Shown piece by piece: positions 1-6,106 of a stretch of 10,366 nt of DNA. Position numbers and translations under genes: made by a program. Positions within the stretch are counted from its first letter, which is position 1. Every line of letters starts with the position of its first letter. This DNA comes from Bacilli bacterium (GTDB lineage: Bacteria; Bacillota_I; Bacilli_A; Haloplasmatales; Haloplasmataceae): NCBI GenBank assembly GCA_012513195.1, contig JAAZCR010000115.1:1-10366 (forward strand), in the 5' to 3' direction. A model generated the notes under the pieces. That model was not told where the DNA came from, searched no databases, and worked only from the letters and a program-made list of their open reading frames with translations.

Positions 1-1268
1 CGGTGGAACCGAAATTTATTCCCAACCAAATTGTCACAATTAAGTTGGATGATTTGGATGTTAGGGTTCGATTAGTTGATTGTGTTGGTTTCGTAATTCC
101 TAACTCCAAAGGTTACATGGAAGAAGATGCACCTCGCATGGTGCACACACCGTGGTTTGAAGATCCCATTCCTTTTAAAGAGGCGGCAGAAATTGGCACA
201 AAGAAGGTTATTGAGGATCACTCCACCATTGGCATAGTGATGACGACCGATGGTTCTATCTGCGATTTTGCGCGGGAAGACTATATTGAGGCAGAAGAAA
301 AGACGATTAATGAGTTAAAGAAACTCGAAAAACCATTCATCGTCATTCTCAACAGTCGTCATCCACATAAGGCAGAAACTATGAGTTTACGGAATTCATT
401 AGTAGAAAAATATGATGTACCTGTTATTCCCTTATCAGTGGAAAAGATGACACTAGATGATGTAAATAACGTATCGAAAGAAGCATTATATGAATTTAGG
501 ATTAAAGAGTTAGACATTAAGGTACCAAGTTGGATAGGGGTATTAAAGAGTGACCATAGTGTTAAGCAAGAGTTTGATAATGTGATTCAAAATCTCACAA
601 ATGATTATCAAAAACTCCGCGAAGTTAACAAGATTGTTGATGTCTTACGTAGTAATGAATATATAGACAGCGTTGAACTTACCAACATTGATGCTGGTAA
701 GGGTTATGCGGAGATTACCGTTACCTGTAAAGATGAATTATATAATGAAATTCTCGAATCAATCATCGGTCATAAGATTGAAGACCGTGGCGAGTTTATC
801 GCTTTACTCCAAGATTATCGCGAAGCGAAGTTAGAATACGATAGCATTCAAAGTGCACTACAAATGTGCCGTCAAACAGGATATGGTATTGCGACACCAA
901 GAACGATTGATATGAAGTTAAATAAACCCGAAATCACCAAACAAGGCGGTCGGTACGGTGTTAAGTTAGAAGCAGTAGCCCCAAGTATCCATATGATTAA
1001 AGTAGAAGTTAATAGCGTCTTTGAACCCATTATAGGTAGTGAAGAACAATGTAAAGATTTAATCAATTATTTAATGAACGATTATGAAAAGAATCCAAGT
1101 TCAGTTTGGAAGAAAGAAATCTTTGGACGCTCCTTAGAATCGCTGGTCATCGATGGTATTAATGCGAAACTCTTCATCTTACCAGAACATGCACGTCAAA
1201 AATTCCGGGAAACTTTGGAAAAAGTTATCAACAAAGGAACCGGTGGATTAATCGCCATTATTTTATAG
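1..1268 (+). CDS. spoIVA: Stage IV sporulation protein A (SpoIVA), 5'-truncated by window edge
   Basis: SpoIVA is the ATPase that polymerises on the forespore surface and forms the base layer of the spore coat, anchored by SpoVM. The visible 421 residues correspond to about residue 71 to the end of the 492-aa B. subtilis protein as I remember it. The reading frame is open from base 1; the GTG at base 3 is an internal valine codon, not a start. Visible: EPKFIPN at the edge, the Walker B-like RLVDCVG (fragment residues 23-29), HTPWFEDPIPF, GTKKVIEDHSTIG, ALYEF, LPSW-type PSWIGVLK, KQTGYGIA-like RQTGYGIATP, the strongly conserved VAPSIHMIKVEV, FGRSLESLV, and the family's C-terminal end GGLIAIIL. 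The Walker A loop lies outside the window. Stop TAG. No Rho-independent terminator follows. In B. subtilis the next gene is also the HU gene. Family assignment is very secure. Confidence 0.97.
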   Translation, partial: VEPKFIPNQIVTIKLDDLDVRVRLVDCVGFVIPNSKGYMEEDAPRMVHTPWFEDPIPFKEAAEIGTKKVIEDHSTIGIVMTTDGSICDFAREDYIEAEEKTINELKKLEKPFIVILNSRHPHKAETMSLRNSLVEKYDVPVIPLSVEKMTLDDVNNVSKEALYEFRIKELDIKVPSWIGVLKSDHSVKQEFDNVIQNLTNDYQKLREVNKIVDVLRSNEYIDSVELTNIDAGKGYAEITVTCKDELYNEILESIIGHKIEDRGEFIALLQDYREAKLEYDSIQSALQMCRQTGYGIATPRTIDMKLNKPEITKQGGRYGVKLEAVAPSIHMIKVEVNSVFEPIIGSEEQCKDLINYLMNDYEKNPSSVWKKEIFGRSLESLVIDGINAKLFILPEHARQKFRETLEKVINKGTGGLIAIIL

Positions 1269-1298
1269 CCAGAATTTAAAAAACTTAAGTATATTATT

Positions 1299-1358
1299 AA
1301 AAAAAATGTAAAAAAATATAGTTAAGATATTGCTCGATGGAAAAAATTATGTTATATT
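1299..1358 (+). promoter_or_regulatory. Candidate HU promoter, extended -10 with upstream A-tracts
   Basis: TATATT at 1353-1358 is preceded by TG at 1350-1351, giving an extended -10 (TGTTATATT). A weak -35 (TTGCTC, 1330-1335) lies exactly 17 nt upstream. Start of transcription would be near 1365, leaving a leader of about 26 nt before the ATG. A-tracts at 1299-1306 and 1310-1316 occupy the place of an UP element. Seen in sequence; promoter activity is inferred. Confidence 0.6.
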
Positions 1359-1390
1359 AATTGAGTCACAGAGATAAAGGAGGAATAGTT

Positions 1391-1663
1391 ATGAATAAAT
1401 CACAATTAATTACTTTAGTGGCAGAAAAAACCGCAATGAAAAAGAAAGACGTCGAATTAGTAATCGACACCATGATTAATACTATTTATGACACTTTAAA
1501 AGCACGTGACAAAGTCACAATTTCTGGCTTTGGTACATTTGAAACTAAACATCGTCAAGAAAGAAATGGCGTTAATCCAAAGACTGGCGAAAAGATTATC
1601 GTTACTGAAGCTATTTTACCAATTTTCAAAGCTGGTAAAACCTTTAAAGAAATCGTTAAATAA
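1391..1663 (+). CDS. hup: DNA-binding protein HU
   Basis: This 90-aa protein is the bacterial HU histone-like protein, a homodimer that bends and compacts DNA in the nucleoid. It has the normal family length. Visible are the N-terminal MNKSQLI helix, the conserved GFGTF turn (residues 46-50), the beta-arm with the intercalating proline in NPKTGE (P63), and the C-terminal FKAGKTFKEIVK. The start at 1391 is chosen because AAAGGAGG (1376-1383) sits 7 nt upstream and the protein then begins exactly like Bacillus HU; the frame can be extended 10 codons to a TTG at 1361, but that would place the ribosome site inside the gene. One oddity: the usual GRNP of the arm reads GVNP, so the DNA-contacting arginine at position 61 is valine; R58 remains. 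It is a single-gene unit with its own promoter and terminator. Confidence 0.97.
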   Translation: MNKSQLITLVAEKTAMKKKDVELVIDTMINTIYDTLKARDKVTISGFGTFETKHRQERNGVNPKTGEKIIVTEAILPIFKAGKTFKEIVK

Positions 1664-1686
1664 TAATTGATTGGTATTATGTGTTT

Positions 1687-1715
1687 AACCTACTACATTT
1701 GTAGTAGGTTTTTTC
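1687..1715 (+). terminator. Rho-independent terminator of the HU gene
   Basis: A perfect 10-bp stem pairs AACCTACTAC (1687-1696) with GTAGTAGGTT (1701-1710) around an ATTT loop. A six-T run (1709-1714) follows, its first two bases also forming the end of the stem. It separates the HU unit from the aro genes. Confidence 0.92.
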
Positions 1716-1749
1716 ATTTACGAGGAAATCACTATAAAATCAAGCAATA

Positions 1750-1790
1750 AAGTGGTAAAATATAAGAAAGAATGACAGGAAGTGGTAAAA
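1750..1790 (+). repeat. Paired 11-bp direct repeat in the aroC leader
   Basis: AAGTGGTAAAA occurs at 1750-1760 and again at 1780-1790, exactly 30 bp apart. The first copy contains the candidate -10 element; the second contains part of the ribosome binding region and ends directly at the aroC ATG. Confidence 0.7.
1753..1761 (+). promoter_or_regulatory. Candidate extended -10 promoter for the aro operon
   Basis: TGGTAAAAT (1753-1761) combines a TGn element with a 5/6 match to TATAAT. No good -35 is seen at 17-18 nt. Transcription would start near 1768, giving a leader of about 23 nt, similar to the HU and dnaD leaders. A second -10-like TATAAA lies at 1733-1738. The region must contain a promoter because a strong terminator lies just upstream, but which element is used is inferred. 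Confidence 0.45.
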
Positions 1791-2924
1791 ATGCGTTATG
1801 TTTCAAGTGGACACTCCCATGGTAATCAAATAACGGTAGTCTTAGAAGGTGTGCCTAGTAATGTACCTATTGATATAGCGAAAATCAATGAGGCTTTGAA
1901 ACTACGTAGAAGTGGTTATGGTCGGGGTAGTAGGATGAACATAGAAACTGACCAAGTGGAAATAACTGGGGGCATACTTTATGGGAAAACGACAGGAGCA
2001 CCAATTACCATCATCATAAAGAATAATGATTATATCAACCATGAAAGTTACATGGACCCCTTTAATTTTTCTAAACAAGATAAGATAACTGTTCCCCGTC
2101 CTGGTCATGCTGATTTAGTGGGGATGATTAAATATCAATTCGATGATACCAGACCAGTATTTGAAAGAGCGAGTGCGCGAGAAACAGTATCCCGGGTTGT
2201 AGTAGGTAGTATTGCTGAGCAAGTTTTGGCATTTCTCGATATTAGTTCTAGAAGTTTTGTTACACAGATCGGAAATGTAAAGTTAGATGATTATGAACTT
2301 GACTGGGATTACCTAGACGAATCACCTGTTTTCATGCCAAGTAGAGATGCGACTAAACGAGCCTGTGAACTTATCGATTATGCTAAAACTAATCAAGATA
2401 CTTTAGGTGGTGTATGTCAAGTTGAAGTTATGAATGTACCACTAGGCTTAGGCAGTTTTGTAAGCCATGAGACGAAATTAGATGCGAAAATTGCCCAAAG
2501 TCTAATTAGTATTCAGGCTTGTAAAGGTGTCGAGTTTGGTGATGGGTTTAAATTAGCTGATAACTTTGGAAGTGTAAGTCATGATGAGATTTATTACGAT
2601 CAAGGTTTTAAACGGAAAACCAATCATGCTGGTGGTTTCGAAGGCGGTATGACTACAGGCGAACCTATTATCGTGCGGGCAGTTTTCAAACCAATTCCCA
2701 CGCTTATGAAACCACTGATGAGTGTTGATATAAAAACCAAGGAAAGTGTACCAAGTCATATTGAGCGTAGTGATGTTTGTATCGTTCCTAGTGCAAGTGT
2801 GATTTGTAAGTATACTGTGTTATTTGAAATTTTAAATGCATTAGTAACGCAATTTACTGCCGATACATTAGATCAACTAATCAAAGCTGTTAAAGAATAT
2901 CGGGATTATGTGGCGAGGTTCTAG
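1791..2924 (+). CDS. aroC: Chorismate synthase
   Basis: Chorismate synthase converts 5-enolpyruvylshikimate 3-phosphate to chorismate, the last shikimate-pathway step, in the cytosol using reduced FMN. The 377 residues fit the family (about 360-390). Both catalytic histidines are present: H10 in the N-terminal signature and H106 in RPGHAD (103-108). Also visible: ERASARET (125-132), KGVEFG (245-250), HDE (264-266), the FMN-site TNHAGG and GGMTTG run (277-290), KPIPTL, and ERSDVC (325-330). The start at 1791 is chosen because the protein then opens MRYVSSG like Bacillus AroF; AGGAAGTGG (1777-1785) serves as ribosome site, and the GTG at 1782 would lie within it. Two signature positions are unusual: GESHG reads GHSHG (E8H), and the glutamate of the C-terminal signature is K340. 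It starts the aro run and ends 2 nt before aroB. Confidence 0.95.
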   Translation: MRYVSSGHSHGNQITVVLEGVPSNVPIDIAKINEALKLRRSGYGRGSRMNIETDQVEITGGILYGKTTGAPITIIIKNNDYINHESYMDPFNFSKQDKITVPRPGHADLVGMIKYQFDDTRPVFERASARETVSRVVVGSIAEQVLAFLDISSRSFVTQIGNVKLDDYELDWDYLDESPVFMPSRDATKRACELIDYAKTNQDTLGGVCQVEVMNVPLGLGSFVSHETKLDAKIAQSLISIQACKGVEFGDGFKLADNFGSVSHDEIYYDQGFKRKTNHAGGFEGGMTTGEPIIVRAVFKPIPTLMKPLMSVDIKTKESVPSHIERSDVCIVPSASVICKYTVLFEILNALVTQFTADTLDQLIKAVKEYRDYVARF

Positions 2925-2926
2925 AG

Positions 2927-3976
2927 ATGAAAACGATTAGGATTAATACCACAGATTATCAATATGATGTTCTTGTTGGTGATGTGTTGTTAGAACTTAA
3001 AAAGTATATTGGTAATCATCATGAAATATTAGTGATTACTGATGAAAATGTTTATAACTATCATTTTCCGAAATTAACTGATGTAATACCACTTCAACAT
3101 GTGTTTATCCTTAGTAAAACTCCTGAACAAGATAAAAGTATCTCAATGTTTGAAAAATGTGTTAATTATGCCATAAGTAACTTTTTAGATCGTAATCTAC
3201 TAGTAATTGCGTTTGGTGGGGGAGCAGTTGGCGATTTTGCGGCCTTTTTCGCATCAACCTATAAACGCGGTGTGCGTTTTATCAATTTGCCAACGACTCT
3301 TCTTGCCCATGATAGCGCCATTGGTGGAAAAACAGCTTTAAATGTTGGAAATATCAAAAATGTCGTTGGTACTTTTTATCAACCTGAAGTAGTCATTTAT
3401 CATACACCTTTCTTAGAAACCCTATCACTTGTAGAAGTTAAGAATGGATTTGGTGAAATACTTAAACATGATCTATTATCAATTGGTAGTTTGTTTTTCA
3501 AATTATTGGATAGTGAACTTAAGTTAAATAAGTTATTAGATGATAAAGAACTATTAGAAGAGTTTATCTATCAAGCTATATTAGTTAAAAAACATTATAT
3601 TGAAAGTGATCCCTATGAGACAAAGGGTATAAGAGAATATTTAAATTTTGGTCATACTTTAGGTCATGCTTTAGAACTCCTTTATCAACTTAAACATGGA
3701 ATTGCGGTAAGTATAGGAATGGGTTTTGATTTATTCCTTGCGGATAGTCCATACACCTCAACTTACTTCAATTTAATTAAAAGATTAGAAATACTTACTG
3801 CTAATAATGATTTTTCCGTTGATTTAATCAGTGAAATCTTGAAAAATGATAAAAAAAATCGTAATGGTCTTATTACGTTTATTGGTTTACAAGACTTTGG
3901 GAAACCTTACAGGTTGGAATTAGCGATTGAGGAGTTTAAGCATAATTTTCGTGAGTTTATGAGGTTATACTTATGA
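2927..3976 (+). CDS. aroB: 3-dehydroquinate synthase
   Basis: AroB cyclises 3-deoxy-D-arabino-heptulosonate 7-phosphate to 3-dehydroquinate, step two of the shikimate pathway, using NAD+ and a divalent metal. The 349 residues are the usual length. Visible: the nucleotide-binding GGGAVGD (97-103), PTTLLAHDSAIGGK (122-135), KNVVGTFYQP, and the metal ligands E177 (in GFGEILKH), H243 of FGHTLGHALE (with active-site H247) and H257 (in KHGIA). The AHDSA form of the loop is the Bacillus-type variant rather than the AQVDSS form common in proteobacteria. GCGAGGT (2913-2919) is the ribosome site. Only 2 nt separate it from aroC, and its TGA overlaps the aroA ATG by 4 nt, so translation of the three aro genes is probably coupled. 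All catalytic residues I can check are intact. Confidence 0.97.
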   Translation: MKTIRINTTDYQYDVLVGDVLLELKKYIGNHHEILVITDENVYNYHFPKLTDVIPLQHVFILSKTPEQDKSISMFEKCVNYAISNFLDRNLLVIAFGGGAVGDFAAFFASTYKRGVRFINLPTTLLAHDSAIGGKTALNVGNIKNVVGTFYQPEVVIYHTPFLETLSLVEVKNGFGEILKHDLLSIGSLFFKLLDSELKLNKLLDDKELLEEFIYQAILVKKHYIESDPYETKGIREYLNFGHTLGHALELLYQLKHGIAVSIGMGFDLFLADSPYTSTYFNLIKRLEILTANNDFSVDLISEILKNDKKNRNGLITFIGLQDFGKPYRLELAIEEFKHNFREFMRLYL

Positions 3977-5229
3977 GACTTCAAGGGACTATCAATTTAC
4001 CTCCTGATAAATCCATCACCCATCGCGCATTCTTTATCGCATCGATTGCGCAAGGTAGAACGAGAATTATTAATCCGTTATTTGCAGAAGATACCTTAAC
4101 AACGCTCAAGATATTAGCACAATTGGGTGTGAATGTTAAGAAAACTAAGGAAGAAATAGAAATAAATGGAAAAGGGATCTCTAATTTAAGAGAAGCACAA
4201 AAGGCATTAGATTGTGGTAATTCTGGTACTACAGCACGACTCCTAATGGGTTTATTAACAGGTTTACCTTATGAGTATACTCTCATAGGTGATGCATCTT
4301 TAAGTAAACGACCAATGAAACGAGTGGTATCACCATTAAGTTTATTAAATAGCAAAATCATTTTAACTAATGATGATTATTTACCAGCGAAAATATTACC
4401 TACTACTGTAAAAAGTAATACCGTTAGTCTACCTACAAGTAGCGCTCAGGTAAAATCCGCAATCATGCTGGCAGCTTTAAAATGTACTGAGGAAACCGTT
4501 CTTTATTTACCAGGAGCATCGCGTAATCATACGGAGTTAATGTTATCGTATTATGGGGCGGATATAAGCTTTTCAGACCAAGTAATTAAGATCTCTGGTA
4601 AAAATGAGTTACAAGGTAGAGAGATAACTATTCCTGGTGATATTTCTTCTGCTGCCTTCTTTATTGTGGCTTCTTTAATCGTGCCTGATAGTGAGATTAT
4701 TTTAAGTAATTGCGGTTTAAATCCTACTCGTACGGGTATTTTAACTGTATTAAATCAAATCGGAGCTTATTATGAAATCTTAAATCAACGAATAGTAAAT
4801 AATGAACTTGTAGGTGATGTATTAATTAGATTTACTAAAACGTTACAACCATTTATAATAGGTGGAGACTTAATACCTCTACTCATTGATGAAATCCCCA
4901 TTTTAGCCCTGTTAGCCACCCAAATTCCTGGGACTTCTATTATTAAGGATGCGAAAGATGCACGAGTCAAAGAGAGTGACAGATTAAGAAATACTTATCT
5001 TAATTTAAGAAAGTTAGGTTGTCAGATTGAAGAACTACCTGATGGTTTTGTGATTACTGGCAAAACAGAACTCCAAAGTAATGTTGTTGATAGTTTTAAT
5101 GATCATCGCTTAAGTATGATGCTTAAAGTGGCTAAGTTATTGAATCACAATATTGAGATTCTGAATGATGAATGTGATAAGATTAGTTATCCTAATTTTG
5201 AAAAAGACTTGTCAAAACTTGTTAAATGA
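3973..5229 (+). CDS. aroA: 3-phosphoshikimate 1-carboxyvinyltransferase (EPSP synthase)
   Basis: EPSP synthase joins phosphoenolpyruvate to shikimate 3-phosphate, the sixth shikimate step. The 418 residues are near the family norm of about 430. Visible: PPDKSITHR with the substrate lysine K13, CGNSGTTARL (81-90), GDASLSKRPM (106-115), SSAQVKSA (156-163), PGDISSAAFF (221-230), catalytic DEIP (306-309), KESDR (333-337), FNDHR (375-379) and the C-terminal YPNFEKDL. The NSGTTARL loop differs from the NAGTAMR loop of glyphosate-sensitive class I enzymes such as E. coli AroA and resembles the Bacillus enzyme, so a class II-like enzyme is likely (inference). Its ATG shares the ATGA overlap with the aroB stop, with GAGG at 3961-3964 as ribosome site. 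In B. subtilis this gene is called aroE. The remaining pathway genes (aroD, aroE, aroK, first-step synthase) are not in the window. Confidence 0.97.
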   Translation: MRLQGTINLPPDKSITHRAFFIASIAQGRTRIINPLFAEDTLTTLKILAQLGVNVKKTKEEIEINGKGISNLREAQKALDCGNSGTTARLLMGLLTGLPYEYTLIGDASLSKRPMKRVVSPLSLLNSKIILTNDDYLPAKILPTTVKSNTVSLPTSSAQVKSAIMLAALKCTEETVLYLPGASRNHTELMLSYYGADISFSDQVIKISGKNELQGREITIPGDISSAAFFIVASLIVPDSEIILSNCGLNPTRTGILTVLNQIGAYYEILNQRIVNNELVGDVLIRFTKTLQPFIIGGDLIPLLIDEIPILALLATQIPGTSIIKDAKDARVKESDRLRNTYLNLRKLGCQIEELPDGFVITGKTELQSNVVDSFNDHRLSMMLKVAKLLNHNIEILNDECDKISYPNFEKDLSKLVK

Positions 5230-5238
5230 TGTTATGAA
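5209..5238 (+). promoter_or_regulatory. Weak candidate internal promoter at the end of aroA
   Basis: TTGTCA (5209-5214, one mismatch to TTGACA) is followed 18 nt later by TGTTATGAA (5230-5238), an extended -10 with a 4/6 hexamer. Transcription would start near 5245, inside the following hairpin. It could give the small ORF, dapB and cca expression independent of the aro genes. AT-rich DNA produces such matches by chance, so support is modest. Confidence 0.3.
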
Positions 5239-5276
5239 AAGACAAATCCTATCATAAATTATGATAGGGAGGTCTT
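5239..5276 (+). promoter_or_regulatory. Hairpin enclosing the ribosome site of the 47-aa ORF
   Basis: A 9-bp perfect stem pairs CCTATCATA (5248-5256) with TATGATAGG (5260-5268); below it, after a small internal loop, AAGAC (5239-5243) pairs with GTCTT (5272-5276). The Shine-Dalgarno AGGGAGG (5266-5272) lies in the 3' arm and internal loop, 7 nt before the ATG at 5280. There is no T-run, so it is not a usual terminator. Occlusion of translation initiation is inferred. Confidence 0.55.
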
Positions 5277-5279
5277 GTT

Positions 5280-5423
5280 ATGGGTGGAGCTTTGGTGGTT
5301 TTACTTTTACTTTTTACTCCCATTATCGTTGTGACTAGTTTCATTTATTTAAGTAAAAGACAATATGAACGAGCCCATTTAAGACGGAAAGTAAAATATA
5401 CGTTTAAGAGGCGGATGCGATGA
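5280..5423 (+). CDS. Small single-pass membrane protein, 47 aa, unknown function
   Basis: I do not recognise this protein. It begins MGGALVVLLLLF, has one hydrophobic segment (about residues 4-24) and ends in a strongly basic tail of about 20 residues (KRQYERAHLRRK, then YTFKRRMR). By the positive-inside rule the tail should be cytoplasmic. Reasons to believe it is translated: AGGGAGG at 5266-5272 with 7-nt spacing, an ATG start, an open frame filling the otherwise empty gap between aroA and dapB, and a TGA stop whose ATGA overlaps the dapB start. It could be a genuine small membrane protein, or a leader ORF whose translation delivers ribosomes to dapB; the two are not exclusive. Nothing in the sequence links it to lysine or aromatic synthesis beyond position. 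No Cys and no signal-peptidase site are obvious. Confidence 0.7.
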   Translation: MGGALVVLLLLFTPIIVVTSFIYLSKRQYERAHLRRKVKYTFKRRMR

Positions 5424-6091
5424 GACTAGCGATTAATGGGATTTCAGGGAAAATGGGGTCATATCTCTATAATTATTTAAAAGAAAGAAACGATTGGCAG
5501 GTTGTTTGTGGATTATCTAGACAAAATTTAGATTTACCCATTCCAATATATAAAGATATTAAGAGTTGTCTTGAAAACGAACAGTTTGATACACTAATTG
5601 ATTTTACGCATTATCCAAGTTGCTTAGAGGTAGTTAAACAAGCGATTATCCATAATATCAATGTCGTAAGTGGTACGACAGGTTATAAAAAGTATGATGA
5701 GAAATTAATTAAGTATTTAGCTACCAAACATAATGTAGGGGTAGTTATATCACCTAATTTCTCATTGTTAAGTCAAGATATTGCGGATTTAATTTATCAA
5801 ATTAAAAAACTCTTTCCTTATTGTGAAATCATTGAAACCCATGGCATTCATAAAAAGGATAAGCCAAGCGGTACTGCTAAGTATTTTGCGAATCTCATGA
5901 ATTTAGATTATGCCTACATACATTCAGTCAGATTACCCGGTATAATTGCGGACCATACGCTTACTTTTGCGGATGAGTATCAGTCGCTTACAATTACGCA
6001 TCGTATCAATAATCGTCAAGCGTTTATTGCGGGAATCGAAAAAGCGATTATTGATGTAACAAATTTAAAAAAGGTAGAAATATTAATATAG
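5420..6091 (+). CDS. dapB: 4-hydroxy-tetrahydrodipicolinate reductase
   Basis: DapB reduces 4-hydroxy-tetrahydrodipicolinate with NAD(P)H in the lysine and meso-diaminopimelate pathway that supplies cell wall and, in spore formers, dipicolinate metabolism branches from its substrate. Visible: the Rossmann loop GISGKMG (7-13), DFTHY (61-65), SGTTGY (84-89), SPNFS (111-115), and an exact match to the family signature from E136 to A153, with catalytic H141, K145 and PSGTA (149-153); RLPG (171-174) follows. At 223 residues it is shorter than the 240-270 usual, but both domains are present. The ATG overlaps the stop of the 47-aa ORF by 4 nt and AAGAGG (5406-5411) is its ribosome site, so translation is probably coupled. 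cca follows after 15 nt. No other lysine-pathway gene is in the window. Confidence 0.95.
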   Translation: MRLAINGISGKMGSYLYNYLKERNDWQVVCGLSRQNLDLPIPIYKDIKSCLENEQFDTLIDFTHYPSCLEVVKQAIIHNINVVSGTTGYKKYDEKLIKYLATKHNVGVVISPNFSLLSQDIADLIYQIKKLFPYCEIIETHGIHKKDKPSGTAKYFANLMNLDYAYIHSVRLPGIIADHTLTFADEYQSLTITHRINNRQAFIAGIEKAIIDVTNLKKVEILI

Positions 6092-6106
6092 AAACAAGGT
6101 GATACG

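Noticed and set aside
1269..1330. Terminator after spoIVA
   Set aside because: The region is A-rich and has only the short CTTAAG palindrome; no GC-bearing stem with a T-run is present.
1361..1390. N-terminal extension of HU by ten codons from a TTG
   Set aside because: The extension covers the AAAGGAGG ribosome site and begins ahead of the expected transcription start; the ATG at 1391 gives the standard 90-aa protein.
872..2759. Open frames on the minus strand at 872-1066, 1902-2108 and 2553-2759, and later at 4785-4970
   Set aside because: Each lies wholly inside a well-supported + strand gene (spoIVA, aroC, aroA), is under 70 residues, and shows no recognisable motif; they are shadows of the real frame.
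5230..5279. Lysine riboswitch (L-box) or T-box before dapB
   Set aside because: Only 50 nt are available and there is a single hairpin; an L-box or T-box needs well over 150 nt and specific core motifs that are absent.
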